From assembly GCA_023391105.1 (NCBI GenBank), contig JAEWBO010000023.1, positions 1 to 64,000 of the forward strand: a stretch of DNA of 64,000 bases, in the 5' to 3' direction. Position numbers and translations under genes: made by a program. Source of the stretch: Bacillota bacterium (GTDB lineage Bacteria > Bacillota > Clostridia > Christensenellales > SZUA-584). Shown here in pieces: positions 27,596-36,415 of this stretch. Position 1 is the first letter of the stretch; each line of letters starts with the position of its first letter. The notes beneath the pieces are model-generated. The model saw nothing but the letters and a program-made list of their open reading frames with translations. It made no database searches and had not been told where the DNA came from.

Positions 27596-28903
27596 TTAGC
27601 TGCAAAAAGCGTTGTAAATGGCACGAATCGCTTTTTCAAAATCCTTTTCATCCACACCCACAATGATGTTGATTTCGCTCGAGCCCTGATCGATCATGCG
27701 GATGTTCACTTCGTTCTCGGCCAATGCACTAAACAACCGACCTGCGACACCCACCGTACTGATCATGCCGCGGCCCACCGTCGCGATGAGCGCAAGGCCT
27801 TTGAATACCTCCAGTGAATCGGGCTGACAGAGATTATAAACATCGTCCAGCAGCTGAGGCTGCTTGCCCTCTATTTCGCTGTTAGCCAGCACAATACCCA
27901 ACGTATCGATGCCTGAAGGCATATGCTCAAAAGATATATTGTTCTTTTCCAGCGCCCATAGCATGCGGCGGCCAAAACCCAGCTCCGCGTTCATGTTGGC
28001 CTTTTCAACAGCGATAACCGAAAAGCCCTTTTTGCCCGCAATACCCGTGATGATATCCGTATCACCATCGTTCACATTGGGAACGATCATTGTACCCGGA
28101 TCATCCGGAGCGTTCGTATTTTTAATGTTTATCGGGATATTCGCCTTAAACACGGGGAATATCGCGTCTTCATGCAGCACTGTGGCTCCCATATAGGAAA
28201 GCTCTCTTAGCTCCCGATATGTGATCTTCTTGATCACCTTGGGTTTTTCGACAATGCGTGGGTCCGCCATGAGCACACCCGATACATCCGTCCAGTTCTC
28301 ATACACATCGGCCCGTGCCGATCTTGCCACGATCGCGCCCGTTATGTCTGAGCCGCCGCGCGAAAACGTCTTGATTGTACCGTCCGGCATGCTTCCATAA
28401 AAGCCGGGAATCACGGCATTCTTCGAATGGCGAAGCCGCCCGCGCATCACCGTGCGCGTCTTTTCCGATTCGTAAACGCCGTCCATGTTAAAGAATATGG
28501 TTTCGGCCGGATCGATAAAATCGAACTCTAAATAATCGGCCATCAATATGCCGTTCAGATACTCGCCGCGGCTTACCGTATAATCCACACCCGCGCCGTT
28601 TTTTACATCACAAAATATCGTATCAAGATGCGACTCTATATCCGTGCTGAGCCCAAGCTCATCCCGAAGCGTCACAAACCGCAGCCTGATCTCATCGAAC
28701 AGGGCGGCACCGTCATCTCCGCAGCTCATAGCCGCATGATACGCATACAAAAGGTCTGTCACCTTCGTATCGTCGCAAGAACGCTTGCCGGGCGCCGAAG
28801 GCACGATATAAACGCGCTGGGCATCCGCCTTTATGATCTGTTTAACTTTTTTAAACTGGGCAGCGTCCGCAAGCGAACTGCCGCCAAACTTACATACCTT
28901 CAT
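27596..28903 (-). CDS. lysC: Aspartate kinase, monofunctional
   Basis: Catalyses the first step of the aspartate family pathway (lysine, threonine, methionine). The 435-residue protein starts MKVCKFGGSSLADA, the standard N-terminus with the KFGGSS ATP-binding motif; the frame open to 29095 merely runs through the acidic tail of the DUF1015 gene and gives a nonsense Arg/Lys-rich extension. The kinase domain covers about 1-285 (SRGEYLNGILMADYL and FSRGGSDITGAIVA are characteristic), followed by two ACT regulatory domains (about 300-435). It starts 4 bases after the DUF1015 stop, so translation is probably coupled. Confidence 0.93.
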   Translation of the reverse strand: MKVCKFGGSSLADAAQFKKVKQIIKADAQRVYIVPSAPGKRSCDDTKVTDLLYAYHAAMSCGDDGAALFDEIRLRFVTLRDELGLSTDIESHLDTIFCDVKNGAGVDYTVSRGEYLNGILMADYLEFDFIDPAETIFFNMDGVYESEKTRTVMRGRLRHSKNAVIPGFYGSMPDGTIKTFSRGGSDITGAIVARSARADVYENWTDVSGVLMADPRIVEKPKVIKKITYRELRELSYMGATVLHEDAIFPVFKANIPINIKNTNAPDDPGTMIVPNVNDGDTDIITGIAGKKGFSVIAVEKANMNAELGFGRRMLWALEKNNISFEHMPSGIDTLGIVLANSEIEGKQPQLLDDVYNLCQPDSLEVFKGLALIATVGRGMISTVGVAGRLFSALAENEVNIRMIDQGSSEINIIVGVDEKDFEKAIRAIYNAFCS

Positions 28904-28907
28904 AGAA

Positions 28908-30512
28908 TCAGTCCCGCTTTCGTCCGAAAAATCCACGTCTTGGCTTGCGCGACACACGCGTCTCTTCTTCCATGTCCTCCGGTGCTTCCTCGTATAATTC
29001 CGACAGCGCTTCCTCGTCCGGTTCCGACGGCATTTCCTCGTCTTGCTCCACCAGCGCCTCATCCGGTTCCGACGGCACTTCCTCGTCTTGCTCAACCGGT
29101 ATTTCGATGGTCTCCTGAGGTTCTTGAGTCTCTGTATACTCAGGCTCTAATTCCTCTAGTTCTAATTCCTCTAGTTCTAATTCCTCTGGTTCTTCTTCCT
29201 CAGGCGCCTCATCCTCAGCTTCGACAATCAGACGGCATTCGAAATAATAGCGTTTCTCCTCGGCCATGCCCAGTGAAAACGACTTTTTGGGCAGCACACC
29301 GTACTCAATGACGTTATCAAAGATATCGTTTTTCTGCATAGGCTCCATAATAAAGCCAAGGCTCGCATGGCTGCGCGCCAGTGCATGAAACTCATCGTCA
29401 CCGTGAATATAGTCGATACTTGCCTTGGGCAGCTCTTCTGCCAGCATATCCAGCGCCTCTGTCAGCGTTTGGCTCGCTAGCGGATGATTGGGTTTTGTCA
29501 CCTCAATATGCCCTTTGGACATCTTGGATTCAAACAGTATGGTATGCACACCCTCTTTTTTCTGGGCGCGCGTTCCTCGCGTATACATCATATGGGCTTC
29601 CTGACCCGTGCGGTTGAATATCGACACCAGTGTGCGCAGTGCACTGGATACGTCCTGCACGTTAAACATGACGCGATGAATCGGATGAACCGTGATACCC
29701 GGGTCATAGAGATTAACCACCTCACAGAGCGCATAGCGAAGCGGGCTCTGCGCGCGTTCCTCCGGCGTCATCAGCCCCTTGCGCCTATCCCAAACCGCCT
29801 TGGCTGCAGCCAGCGAATGATTACCGTCGCCCACCGCGAACAGCATATTGTCTCTGCTTTGCGCTTTGAGCCGCGAAAGCGCGTCCTTAACGCCACTCAG
29901 CACCGCCGGATCGTCGATAAACCAGCCCTGAACATGGCCTCCGTTTTGCATCAACGGCGTGCTGTATATCTTCGAGAACTTTTCTCTGACCTGATAAACA
30001 GGCGCAATCACGGTATCCTTGATATCGTTGATCAGCAGCATGACATGGGGACATTCCAGCACTGCATCCTCACGCAGGCTAATACGAACGGGCAGTCTCT
30101 CGGTCACCGTTCTTTCCGTGGCGCGAATCAGAGGCTTTTTGGAGGCATCGATGTCGTACTGCTCAAGATCGACTGCGAGCACCACACCAACGCGTGTGCC
30201 ATGCGGCGTTTCACGCTCCACCATGACGATGCCCTCAGGCAAGCTCACGAGCACGCCATCCTCAATGTAATCGCGCATTGTCTGTTTGGCATGTGCGATT
30301 CTCTCACCGGCATCACCGCTTTTTAGGAAAAGCTCCGGAACGATGATATGATATGAAGAGGGTGACCCGCCAACCGTTCTCGCTGTCTTTATCCAATAAT
30401 CCTCATTTGAGGTGAATTGATCGCAAGCTATGACCGACCATTTTTGCTTATTCACTTTTTTATCCGGAATAAGTATCTGAGGGAATATAATCCCCAATTG
30501 ATCTGTGTCCAT
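28908..30512 (-). CDS. DUF1015 (SerK-like) protein with long acidic repeat tail
   Basis: Residues 1-430 are a DUF1015 domain, marked by LFAVGDGNHSLAAAKA and SVIACDQFTSN. Some members are ATP- or ADP-dependent serine kinases that make O-phosphoserine, so amino-acid metabolism is likely; the adjacent lysC fits. The unusual part is the C-terminal tail of about 100 residues, nearly all Glu, Leu, Pro and Ser, made of short repeats (EELELEELELEELEPE, then VEQDEEVPSEPDEA-like units), ending in the basic RKPRRGFFGRKRD. The core family is about 420 residues, so the tail is an addition by repeat expansion. Starts ATG at 30512 in a GGAGGAT context. Confidence 0.85.
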   Translation of the reverse strand: MDTDQLGIIFPQILIPDKKVNKQKWSVIACDQFTSNEDYWIKTARTVGGSPSSYHIIVPELFLKSGDAGERIAHAKQTMRDYIEDGVLVSLPEGIVMVERETPHGTRVGVVLAVDLEQYDIDASKKPLIRATERTVTERLPVRISLREDAVLECPHVMLLINDIKDTVIAPVYQVREKFSKIYSTPLMQNGGHVQGWFIDDPAVLSGVKDALSRLKAQSRDNMLFAVGDGNHSLAAAKAVWDRRKGLMTPEERAQSPLRYALCEVVNLYDPGITVHPIHRVMFNVQDVSSALRTLVSIFNRTGQEAHMMYTRGTRAQKKEGVHTILFESKMSKGHIEVTKPNHPLASQTLTEALDMLAEELPKASIDYIHGDDEFHALARSHASLGFIMEPMQKNDIFDNVIEYGVLPKKSFSLGMAEEKRYYFECRLIVEAEDEAPEEEEPEELELEELELEELEPEYTETQEPQETIEIPVEQDEEVPSEPDEALVEQDEEMPSEPDEEALSELYEEAPEDMEEETRVSRKPRRGFFGRKRD

Positions 30513-30714
30513 CCGATCCTCCCTGTTACTTACAAAATAGCATATAGGTCAATATAACACACTTGGATGCTGTATTCAAGATTATTGGCTGTGAAAACAT
30601 CGGCCCGCAACCCAAGGATCCACGGGATCTGCGCCTTGGTTGCATCACTTGACATTGAATTCCTGCATGAGCATGTGTATACTAAATTTAGTTTGAAAAC
30701 AGGGGGGCAGTCAT

Positions 30715-31152
30715 ATAACAACGAATCAAAGAGTGGCCAAAGCAAGAGAGTTGTTCCTGAGAGGCTATAACTGCGCGCAAGCCGTTGCGGCCGCTTTTGG
30801 CGACCTGACCCAATTGGATGAAAACACAGTGCTTAAGATGGCTTCATCGTTCGGCGGCGGCCTGGGACATATGAAAGAGGTCTGCGGTGCGGTCTCGGGC
30901 ATGGCGCTCATTGCAGGGCTGCTTTACGGCGATATAGACCCTGCCGATAAAGCGACAAAGGACGCCCATTATCAACGCGTTCAGGCGTTTGCGCTTAAGT
31001 TCAAAGACGAGTTTGGTTCGCTGATCTGCCGTGATCTGCTCGACCGTGCCGACAAGAACCCAAACAAGGAAGAGCCATACGCGTCGCGCCCGTGCCTTGT
31101 GTATGTGGAAAGCGCAACGGAAATACTCGACAGCTGGATTAAGCAGCAATAA
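30715..31152 (+). CDS. C-GCAxxG-C-C family redox protein, possible ATA start
   Basis: The protein has the family pattern: GYNCAQAV near the N-terminus, GGGLGHMKEVCGAVSGM in the middle, and later cysteines (LICRDLL, ASRPCLVYVE). These small proteins are thought to bind a metal or cluster or to act in redox chemistry. The N-terminus is odd: AGGGGGG (30701-30707) is followed after 7 bases by ATA (30715), which gives MTTNQRVAKARELF and matches the family's normal lead. The first canonical start, GTG at 30733, is 25 bases from the Shine-Dalgarno sequence. The palindrome ACTAAATTTAGT (30681-30692) lies just upstream and may be an operator. Confidence 0.78.
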   Translation: MTTNQRVAKARELFLRGYNCAQAVAAAFGDLTQLDENTVLKMASSFGGGLGHMKEVCGAVSGMALIAGLLYGDIDPADKATKDAHYQRVQAFALKFKDEFGSLICRDLLDRADKNPNKEEPYASRPCLVYVESATEILDSWIKQQ

Positions 31153-31165
31153 TCTTATACTTTTT

Positions 31166-31945
31166 TTATACCCTTCGGAAAATATCAGCGGCTTCTATCT
31201 GCGGGTGATGATATCTTTTTCTGTTGGCCGTCACGTTGCCGTATTCGATCGCTTTTGCAGGACACCACTGGATGCACGCCACGCACTGCTCACACGCGTT
31301 GCCCCATGCAGGCTTTTTATCCTCCTGAGATATTTTGATATTCTCAGCAGGGCAGACCTTTTCGCAAACCCCGCAGCCCGTGCACGTGTTTGTTGCGACA
31401 AAATTAGCGCCCATGCTGCCAAAGCGAGCCAAGCAATCTAGATTCGTCTTCTCCAGACGCGAAGACATCCGGCTGCCTTGCGGAATGCTTGCCAGCCTGC
31501 GCGCTTTCACGTCTGCCGAGATGCGCACAACTTTTTTATGTGCACGTTTCATTAATAACTTTTGTATCGCCTGCGGAAATGCTCCATATTTGACGATGTA
31601 GTTGCCCGGCATTAGCACGCCATAGGCGGCGCTCAAATGCCCTTCGCTTTCCTCCACAAGCCTCTCAAGCTGCGCAAACGACGTGCCTGAAGACGACGCA
31701 TATGTCGCAACGCCATAGATGTATCGCGAGCCAAGCGAAAGCGATTGAACAAAACGCTTCACTGCAAGGGGCAGGCACCAATAGTATACCGGAAAGACAA
31801 ATCCGATGCTCTCGCAGTCAGCGTCCGCCGCCGCCGCAACGTCACCTATCGCTTCAATTCTTGCATCACCCAGCTCTTTTGCCAGTTCCCTGGCCACGGT
31901 CAGGCTGTTTCCCGTTCCAGTGAAATAGAAAATGATGTTCTTCAT
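31166..31945 (-). CDS. EFR1-type flavodoxin/ferredoxin fusion protein
   Basis: The 260-residue protein combines an N-terminal flavodoxin-like domain (FYFTGTGNSLTVA, FMN phosphate loop, residues 5-17) with a C-terminal domain carrying two [4Fe-4S] clusters (CTGCGVCEKVCP and CEQCVACIQWCP). This is the layout of EFR1 family proteins, electron carriers common in anaerobic Clostridia. The start MKNIIFYFTG follows AAGGAG; the frame to 32056 overlaps tetR. It begins 14 bases after the tetR stop and shares its promoter, so TetR probably controls its own and this gene's expression. Confidence 0.9.
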   Translation of the reverse strand: MKNIIFYFTGTGNSLTVARELAKELGDARIEAIGDVAAAADADCESIGFVFPVYYWCLPLAVKRFVQSLSLGSRYIYGVATYASSSGTSFAQLERLVEESEGHLSAAYGVLMPGNYIVKYGAFPQAIQKLLMKRAHKKVVRISADVKARRLASIPQGSRMSSRLEKTNLDCLARFGSMGANFVATNTCTGCGVCEKVCPAENIKISQEDKKPAWGNACEQCVACIQWCPAKAIEYGNVTANRKRYHHPQIEAADIFRRV

Positions 31946-31959
31946 ACGAAACTCCTTTA

Positions 31960-32550
31960 TTAACCCTGCTTGGCAAGGCCGTCTAAAATCAATGACACCG
32001 TGAATCTCACTTCCTCGAACACCGCTGAGAAAGCTTCGTCCGTTGAGAGCTGGCAATCCACCTTTGCTCTTATCGCATCGTCAACCATCAGCATACTTTG
32101 TGCCACCTTGCGGCTCTCGCAGCTTCTTATTTCACCCTTTTCGATACAACATTCGAGAATACCTGACAGATGGGTCACCTCAATCTCGAAAATCTTGCCG
32201 TACATGTTGCGAAACAAAGGCGCGATCTTCTGGACGCTGTCTTGACTCAGCTGGCTCAAATTCAAGGAGTACCTGATAAAAGTCAAACGTTCTTCAAAAT
32301 AGGCCAGTATTTTATCTTTGCAGCTTTTGGCTTGGCCGACGCGCTCTATAATGCCGCTGATAAACGCCTTGGCTTCTGCGTAAATCACTTCGGTATAAAT
32401 GCTTTCTTTGTTTTTAAAGTAATAATAGAGAGAGGCTTTGTTGAGCCCGACCTGCCTGCCAATATCATCAAGAGTCGTTTTCTCGTAGCCGTATCGGGAA
32501 AAGCATTCAGCCGCCGCTTGCAATATTTCTGTTTTCTTATCTATAGTCAT
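31960..32550 (-). CDS. TetR family transcriptional regulator
   Basis: This 196-residue repressor has the N-terminal HTH at about 8-50 (ILQAAAECFSRYGYEKTTLDDIGRQVG, read in parts, then LNKASLYYYFKNKE) and a helical ligand-binding domain. The start follows GAGGTGATC. A perfect inverted repeat overlaps its promoter (see 32571-32611), consistent with autoregulation. The downstream EFR1 gene is the likely target, so the signal may be redox- or flavin-related; this is inference. Confidence 0.92.
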   Translation of the reverse strand: MTIDKKTEILQAAAECFSRYGYEKTTLDDIGRQVGLNKASLYYYFKNKESIYTEVIYAEAKAFISGIIERVGQAKSCKDKILAYFEERLTFIRYSLNLSQLSQDSVQKIAPLFRNMYGKIFEIEVTHLSGILECCIEKGEIRSCESRKVAQSMLMVDDAIRAKVDCQLSTDEAFSAVFEEVRFTVSLILDGLAKQG

Positions 32551-32570
32551 ACGATCACCTCAAATATTCT

Positions 32571-32611
32571 AACTATCAAACATTTTATATTATTGTTTGA
32601 TAGTTTGTCAA
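32571..32611 (-). promoter_or_regulatory. tetR-EFR1 promoter with TetR operator
   Basis: Perfect 12-bp arms AACTATCAAACA (32571-32582) and TGTTTGATAGTT (32594-32605) are separated by 11 bases. On the minus strand, a -35 box TTGACA (32606-32611) and a -10 box TATAAA (32584-32589) are spaced by 16 bases, so the dyad covers the whole core promoter. This is a textbook autorepression arrangement. Confidence 0.8.
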
Positions 32612-32616
32612 ATAAA

Positions 32617-32638
32617 ATAGCCGCGTATACGCGGCTAT
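32617..32638. terminator. Hairpin copy 1 of a duplicated terminator
   Basis: A 22-base self-complementary sequence (ATAGCCGCGTA and its complement). On the minus strand it is followed by TTTATTT, as a terminator needs. It is identical to 32786-32807. The two copies flank the inserted repeat at 32639-32785. Before insertion the single hairpin would have had A residues before and T residues after, ending transcription of the S9 peptidase gene. Confidence 0.75.
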
Positions 32639-32785
32639 CAGGCTGCCAATAAACCCTGTTTTGTCATTCCGAGCTTGTCGACTACGGTAGTGGACTGGAA
32701 TCCCATGAAAAGCGCCTTGTAGAAGGAGATTCCTCAATCGCTGATGCTCAATCGGAATGACGTAAGTGACTTTTTTGACACTCCC
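32639..32785. repeat. Inserted REP-like element between duplicated hairpins
   Basis: About 147 bases lying exactly between two identical 22-base hairpins. Inside it, GTCATTCCGA (32663-32672) and TCGGAATGAC (32752-32761) are perfect 10-base inverted ends of a roughly 99-base unit, with GGAGATTCCTC in between. The pattern (cattccga ends, gagattcctc core) is a familiar type of dispersed repeat in environmental and gut bacteria. It has no open reading frame. Confidence 0.6.
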
Positions 32786-32807
32786 ATAGCCGCGTATACG
32801 CGGCTAT
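32786..32807. terminator. Hairpin copy 2 of a duplicated terminator
   Basis: Identical to 32617-32638. This copy lies 27 bases after the S9 peptidase stop and keeps the A-rich upstream side, but on the minus strand it is followed by GGGAGTG instead of T residues, so it has probably lost efficient termination. Confidence 0.7.
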
Positions 32808-32834
32808 TTTACATAAACCAAATGAAGTAAGTGA

Positions 32835-34829
32835 TTATTCCGCTCTCCCGCCTAAGTTTTCAGCCAAAAACTCCTCCATCGTGGAATAGAACTTCGTCAT
32901 ATCCTCTTTTGAGTTAAAGCCGTGACCGCTATCGGGGAATAGCAGATACGTGACCGGTACGCCCGCTTTTTCCAGCGCATCCACCATCTGATCCGATTCC
33001 TGCTGAGGCACGCGCACGTCGTTGCCGCCCTGCGCGATGAGCATGGGAATCTCCACCTGATCCGCGAAATACAACGGCGAGCGCGATTTCATGAGTTCCT
33101 GTTCCGTATCCGGGTCTCCCACGGCACGGATAAGATCCTGATACTCGATGGACCACTTGGCAGGTATCGATTTGACAAAGGTGAGCAGACTTGACGGTCC
33201 GAAGGCATCCACCGCGCATTTAAACACATCGGACGAAAACGCGGCGCTGATGAGCGCCTCATATCCGCCGTAAGACGCGCCGTAAATACCCACGCGTTCC
33301 TTATCCGTCCACCCTTGGTCTACTGCATAATTCACCGCGTCGAGTATATCCTGATGCATAAGTCCGCCCCACTGCTTGTCTCCCGCATTCATAAGATCCT
33401 TGCCGTAACCGGTGGAACCGCGGAAGTTCACCTGCAAAACGGCATAACCGCGGTTGGCGAGCAGCTGCACCTCGTTGCTGTAGCCCCAGCTATCCCGCGC
33501 CCATGGACCGCCGTGTACGAGCACCACTGTGGGCAGATTCTTTTTGTCCGAATTCAGCGGGAACGTGACATACCCTTCTATTTTCAGGCCGTCGCTTGCG
33601 GTATAAGAGAACGGCTCCATGGTCGCAAATTCGTAATCCTGAAGCTCGGGCCGTGCGTTATAGAGCATCTTAATCTCTTTTGACGCCATATCGTACACAT
33701 AATAATCCGTTTCCTTGGTATCCGACACATATGCCACAATCCAGTATTCGTCGTTTTCGCTGGAGCCGATGATATCGAAAACGCCGTTGTCTACGGTTTT
33801 TAGCACATCGTAATCGTCCTGAAAGCTGTCATCCAGCACATGCCACTCAAGATATGCCCCTTCGGTGGACACGGCTGTCACCCGATCAAGCTCAAGGTCC
33901 GTCCACGAGCCGTAAATATCGTAATCAGGATCGTTGAATATGTCGGCTTTCTCCCCGGTATTGACGTCATAAGTGGCCAGCTTGGATGTGTTGCTGCCGG
34001 ACGAATCGATATAGAGAATGCGAGTATCATCCTGCATGAATCCGACCACACCGCTCGTATCCGCATCCTCATAGTCCCACTGAAAAATCTGCTGCCATTC
34101 ACTCTCAATAAACTGCGTATTCGTATTGGTTGGGTCTTTTTGAAGCCACACATGATCACCTGCGTTGTCATCGGTACGTGCGACGATGCGCAGCTTGCCC
34201 TGATGATCGAACAGATAACCCGTAATATCTCCGGGGTTCTGCATCACCAGGTTTTTTTCGCCTGTCTCATAATTGAGAAGATGCAGATCGAAAAGCGATG
34301 TGTCGATATTGAATATGCTAAGATAGATCTCCTTGTCGTTCTCGGGATTATCCGCCACATAATAGCAGTTGCTATCGCCGCCGGGCAATACCGTAGAGGT
34401 CTTGCCCGTATACACATTGGAGGTATAAAGGCCATAGTTCTCATCCCCCATATTGTCCACAAACAGCAGCACCGTTTCGCCATCGGGTGCCCAAGAGGCA
34501 TATGGCACGCCGTACACTTCGTCCGGCCATTTGACCGCGGACTGCTCCCCCGACTTCCAGTTCAGCACCATATAGCTGTCCTCATAGTCGGTCATATGCC
34601 GGTAGAGAATCAGACCGCCGTCCGACGATATCTGCGGCGCGGAATATTCAGCATAACCCATGAGCACATCAAGCGGAATCAAATCACTTACATTGTTGTT
34701 GTTGGGCAGCGTGGGCAGCTCCCTGCTTTCGCTTTTCGGCCAATCAAAATTCCAGCTGAACTGACAGCCCGTCAGCAAAGCGACTGCTAATAATATAGTA
34801 ATAAAGATGGTCCATTTCTTTTTGGCCAT
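32835..34829 (-). CDS. S9 family prolyl oligopeptidase-like lipoprotein
   Basis: The 664-residue protein starts at MAKKKWTIFITILL behind GAGGAGG and has a lipoprotein signal peptide ending LLTGC (cysteine near 22). A seven-bladed beta-propeller domain (about 60-400) is followed by an alpha/beta hydrolase domain with the nucleophile elbow GASYGGYEA, the acid in GGNDVRVPQQES and the histidine in DSGHGFNS. The enzyme should be anchored outside the membrane and cleave small peptides, in the manner of dipeptidyl or acylaminoacyl peptidases. Single gene, ending at the split terminator described below 32,808. Confidence 0.92.
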   Translation of the reverse strand: MAKKKWTIFITILLAVALLTGCQFSWNFDWPKSESRELPTLPNNNNVSDLIPLDVLMGYAEYSAPQISSDGGLILYRHMTDYEDSYMVLNWKSGEQSAVKWPDEVYGVPYASWAPDGETVLLFVDNMGDENYGLYTSNVYTGKTSTVLPGGDSNCYYVADNPENDKEIYLSIFNIDTSLFDLHLLNYETGEKNLVMQNPGDITGYLFDHQGKLRIVARTDDNAGDHVWLQKDPTNTNTQFIESEWQQIFQWDYEDADTSGVVGFMQDDTRILYIDSSGSNTSKLATYDVNTGEKADIFNDPDYDIYGSWTDLELDRVTAVSTEGAYLEWHVLDDSFQDDYDVLKTVDNGVFDIIGSSENDEYWIVAYVSDTKETDYYVYDMASKEIKMLYNARPELQDYEFATMEPFSYTASDGLKIEGYVTFPLNSDKKNLPTVVLVHGGPWARDSWGYSNEVQLLANRGYAVLQVNFRGSTGYGKDLMNAGDKQWGGLMHQDILDAVNYAVDQGWTDKERVGIYGASYGGYEALISAAFSSDVFKCAVDAFGPSSLLTFVKSIPAKWSIEYQDLIRAVGDPDTEQELMKSRSPLYFADQVEIPMLIAQGGNDVRVPQQESDQMVDALEKAGVPVTYLLFPDSGHGFNSKEDMTKFYSTMEEFLAENLGGRAE

Positions 34830-35042
34830 AAAAGCCTCCTCGTATCGAGACATGATAGTTATTATAACAAACATTATGCGTATCTAAAAAGAAAAATATG
34901 TGAATAAAGCGTAATTGAATTCCAACGCTTCCCATGGTATCATGTTCCTGTTATTACTCCCATGCTCAAATATACCAAGATTCGAGCAATATACTCCGAC
35001 CGGACAAGCCGTCTCCATAATATTATATAAGGAGCAGCAGAT

Positions 35043-36353
35043 ATGAAACGGTTATTATTGGTGGTATTGTGTGCTTTTTTGTTTTTAGGGGTTGGATGCC
35101 AAAGCCATAGCGAACCGATTATCGTGCTTATCACACCCAAACCGTCTCCCTCTCCCACACCCGTCAAAACAGCATCGCCCGAGACAACGCCCACGCCCAC
35201 GCCCACGCCTGTGCCTCAGCCTGTACAGGCTTCAATTGTCGTCGCGGGAGACCTGCTCTGTTTAAGCGCACAGCTCTCCGCGGCACGAAGCGGCGGTGAA
35301 TACAATTTCGATGAATGCTTCGCTTTGATCAAGGACAAGATTTCCGCCGCCGATCTTGCCATCGGCAATCTGGAAACACTTGTGGCAGAGGATTACCCTT
35401 TCACACAGCCCAATGCGGATAGCGATGACGCGGCTGACACCGCTGATTCGGAAGCAGCTGACAATACCGCTCCCCCGGCCGACACCACGTCTGCAGCTGA
35501 CTCTCCTGCAGGTACGGATCCCGCTGCCGCACCGTCGCCCACCAAACGGCCCAATCCGCGCATCAACGCGCCTGAATCATTCCTTTCTGCGCTGACGGGC
35601 TGCGGCTTCGACGTGCTCACCACAGCTAACAATCATGTGTACGACTATAAAGCGGATGGCCTCAGAAAAACACTGCAGAAGCTCGACGAACACGGCTTTG
35701 CCCACACGGGCGCTTACGCCAAGGAAGCAGACAGAGTACCGCTCGTCATGGACGCAGGCGGTATCAATGTCGCAATTTGTGCGTATACGGACGTCCTCAA
35801 CAACCGCCTAGGCAGCGACGCATTCATGGTTGACCGCTACGACAAGGATCTTGTGGCGGCGGATATCGCCGCAGCGCGTAAAGCCGGAGCCGACTATGTG
35901 ATCGTCTGTATTCACTGGGGCGTTGAGCATACGCATACCCCCACAAGGGCACAGCATAAAATGGCGGCGTACATCGCGGAAGCCGGCGCCAACATCATAC
36001 TCGGTTCCCACCCGCACTGCACGCAGCCCTTCGAAGCAATAGAAACGAATCACGGCAGTGTGCCTGTTCTTTATTCCTTGGGGAACTTTATATCGAGTAT
36101 GTCAAAGACAATGCATAAGGACGGCGTGCTTGTCAATATCTCGCTCGAAAAAGACGTTGTCAGCGGAGAAACCACGCTCACCTCGCTCACATATACGCCC
36201 ACCTTCTGCGCCTCGTCATCCGACGCAGGCAGATACGTCATCTATCCCGCCGACTCAGCATCCATCCTGCAAAGCGATATGGCGCCCACATTGAGCGGCT
36301 CGCGCGAGCGCACCATCGGGGTGCTCACCGAAAACGCCGCCACAGCGGAGTAA
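35043..36353 (+). CDS. CapA-like metallophosphatase-fold lipoprotein
   Basis: The 436-residue protein has a lipoprotein signal (LGVGC, cysteine near 19) and a Pro/Thr/Ser-rich linker (about 30-60). A PGA_cap domain follows, with metal-binding positions in VVAGDLLCLS, IGNLET, TANNHVYDY, CIHWGVEH and LGSHPHCTQP. An insertion of about 65 low-complexity residues rich in Ala, Asp, Thr and Pro (about 125-185) interrupts the domain between IGNLET and the NNH motif. Relatives take part in poly-gamma-glutamate capsule synthesis or export, but without capB/capC nearby a general cell-surface phosphoesterase is as likely. Ribosome binding site AAGGAG. Confidence 0.9.
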   Translation: MKRLLLVVLCAFLFLGVGCQSHSEPIIVLITPKPSPSPTPVKTASPETTPTPTPTPVPQPVQASIVVAGDLLCLSAQLSAARSGGEYNFDECFALIKDKISAADLAIGNLETLVAEDYPFTQPNADSDDAADTADSEAADNTAPPADTTSAADSPAGTDPAAAPSPTKRPNPRINAPESFLSALTGCGFDVLTTANNHVYDYKADGLRKTLQKLDEHGFAHTGAYAKEADRVPLVMDAGGINVAICAYTDVLNNRLGSDAFMVDRYDKDLVAADIAAARKAGADYVIVCIHWGVEHTHTPTRAQHKMAAYIAEAGANIILGSHPHCTQPFEAIETNHGSVPVLYSLGNFISSMSKTMHKDGVLVNISLEKDVVSGETTLTSLTYTPTFCASSSDAGRYVIYPADSASILQSDMAPTLSGSRERTIGVLTENAATAE

Positions 36354-36415
36354 AGCATTGACAGACGGCGTCATTGCGGGTATGCTTGAAGTCGATTTTA
36401 TTTAAGGAAAGAATG

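Noticed and set aside
28904..29095. Longer N-terminus for aspartate kinase
   Set aside because: The extension is an Arg/Lys-rich shadow of the acidic DUF1015 tail in another frame; the true start is at 28903 with the KFGGSS motif.
30530..30745. A 71-residue minus-strand frame upstream of the C-GCAxxG-C-C gene
   Set aside because: It covers the promoter region of the opposite gene and lacks a ribosome binding site.
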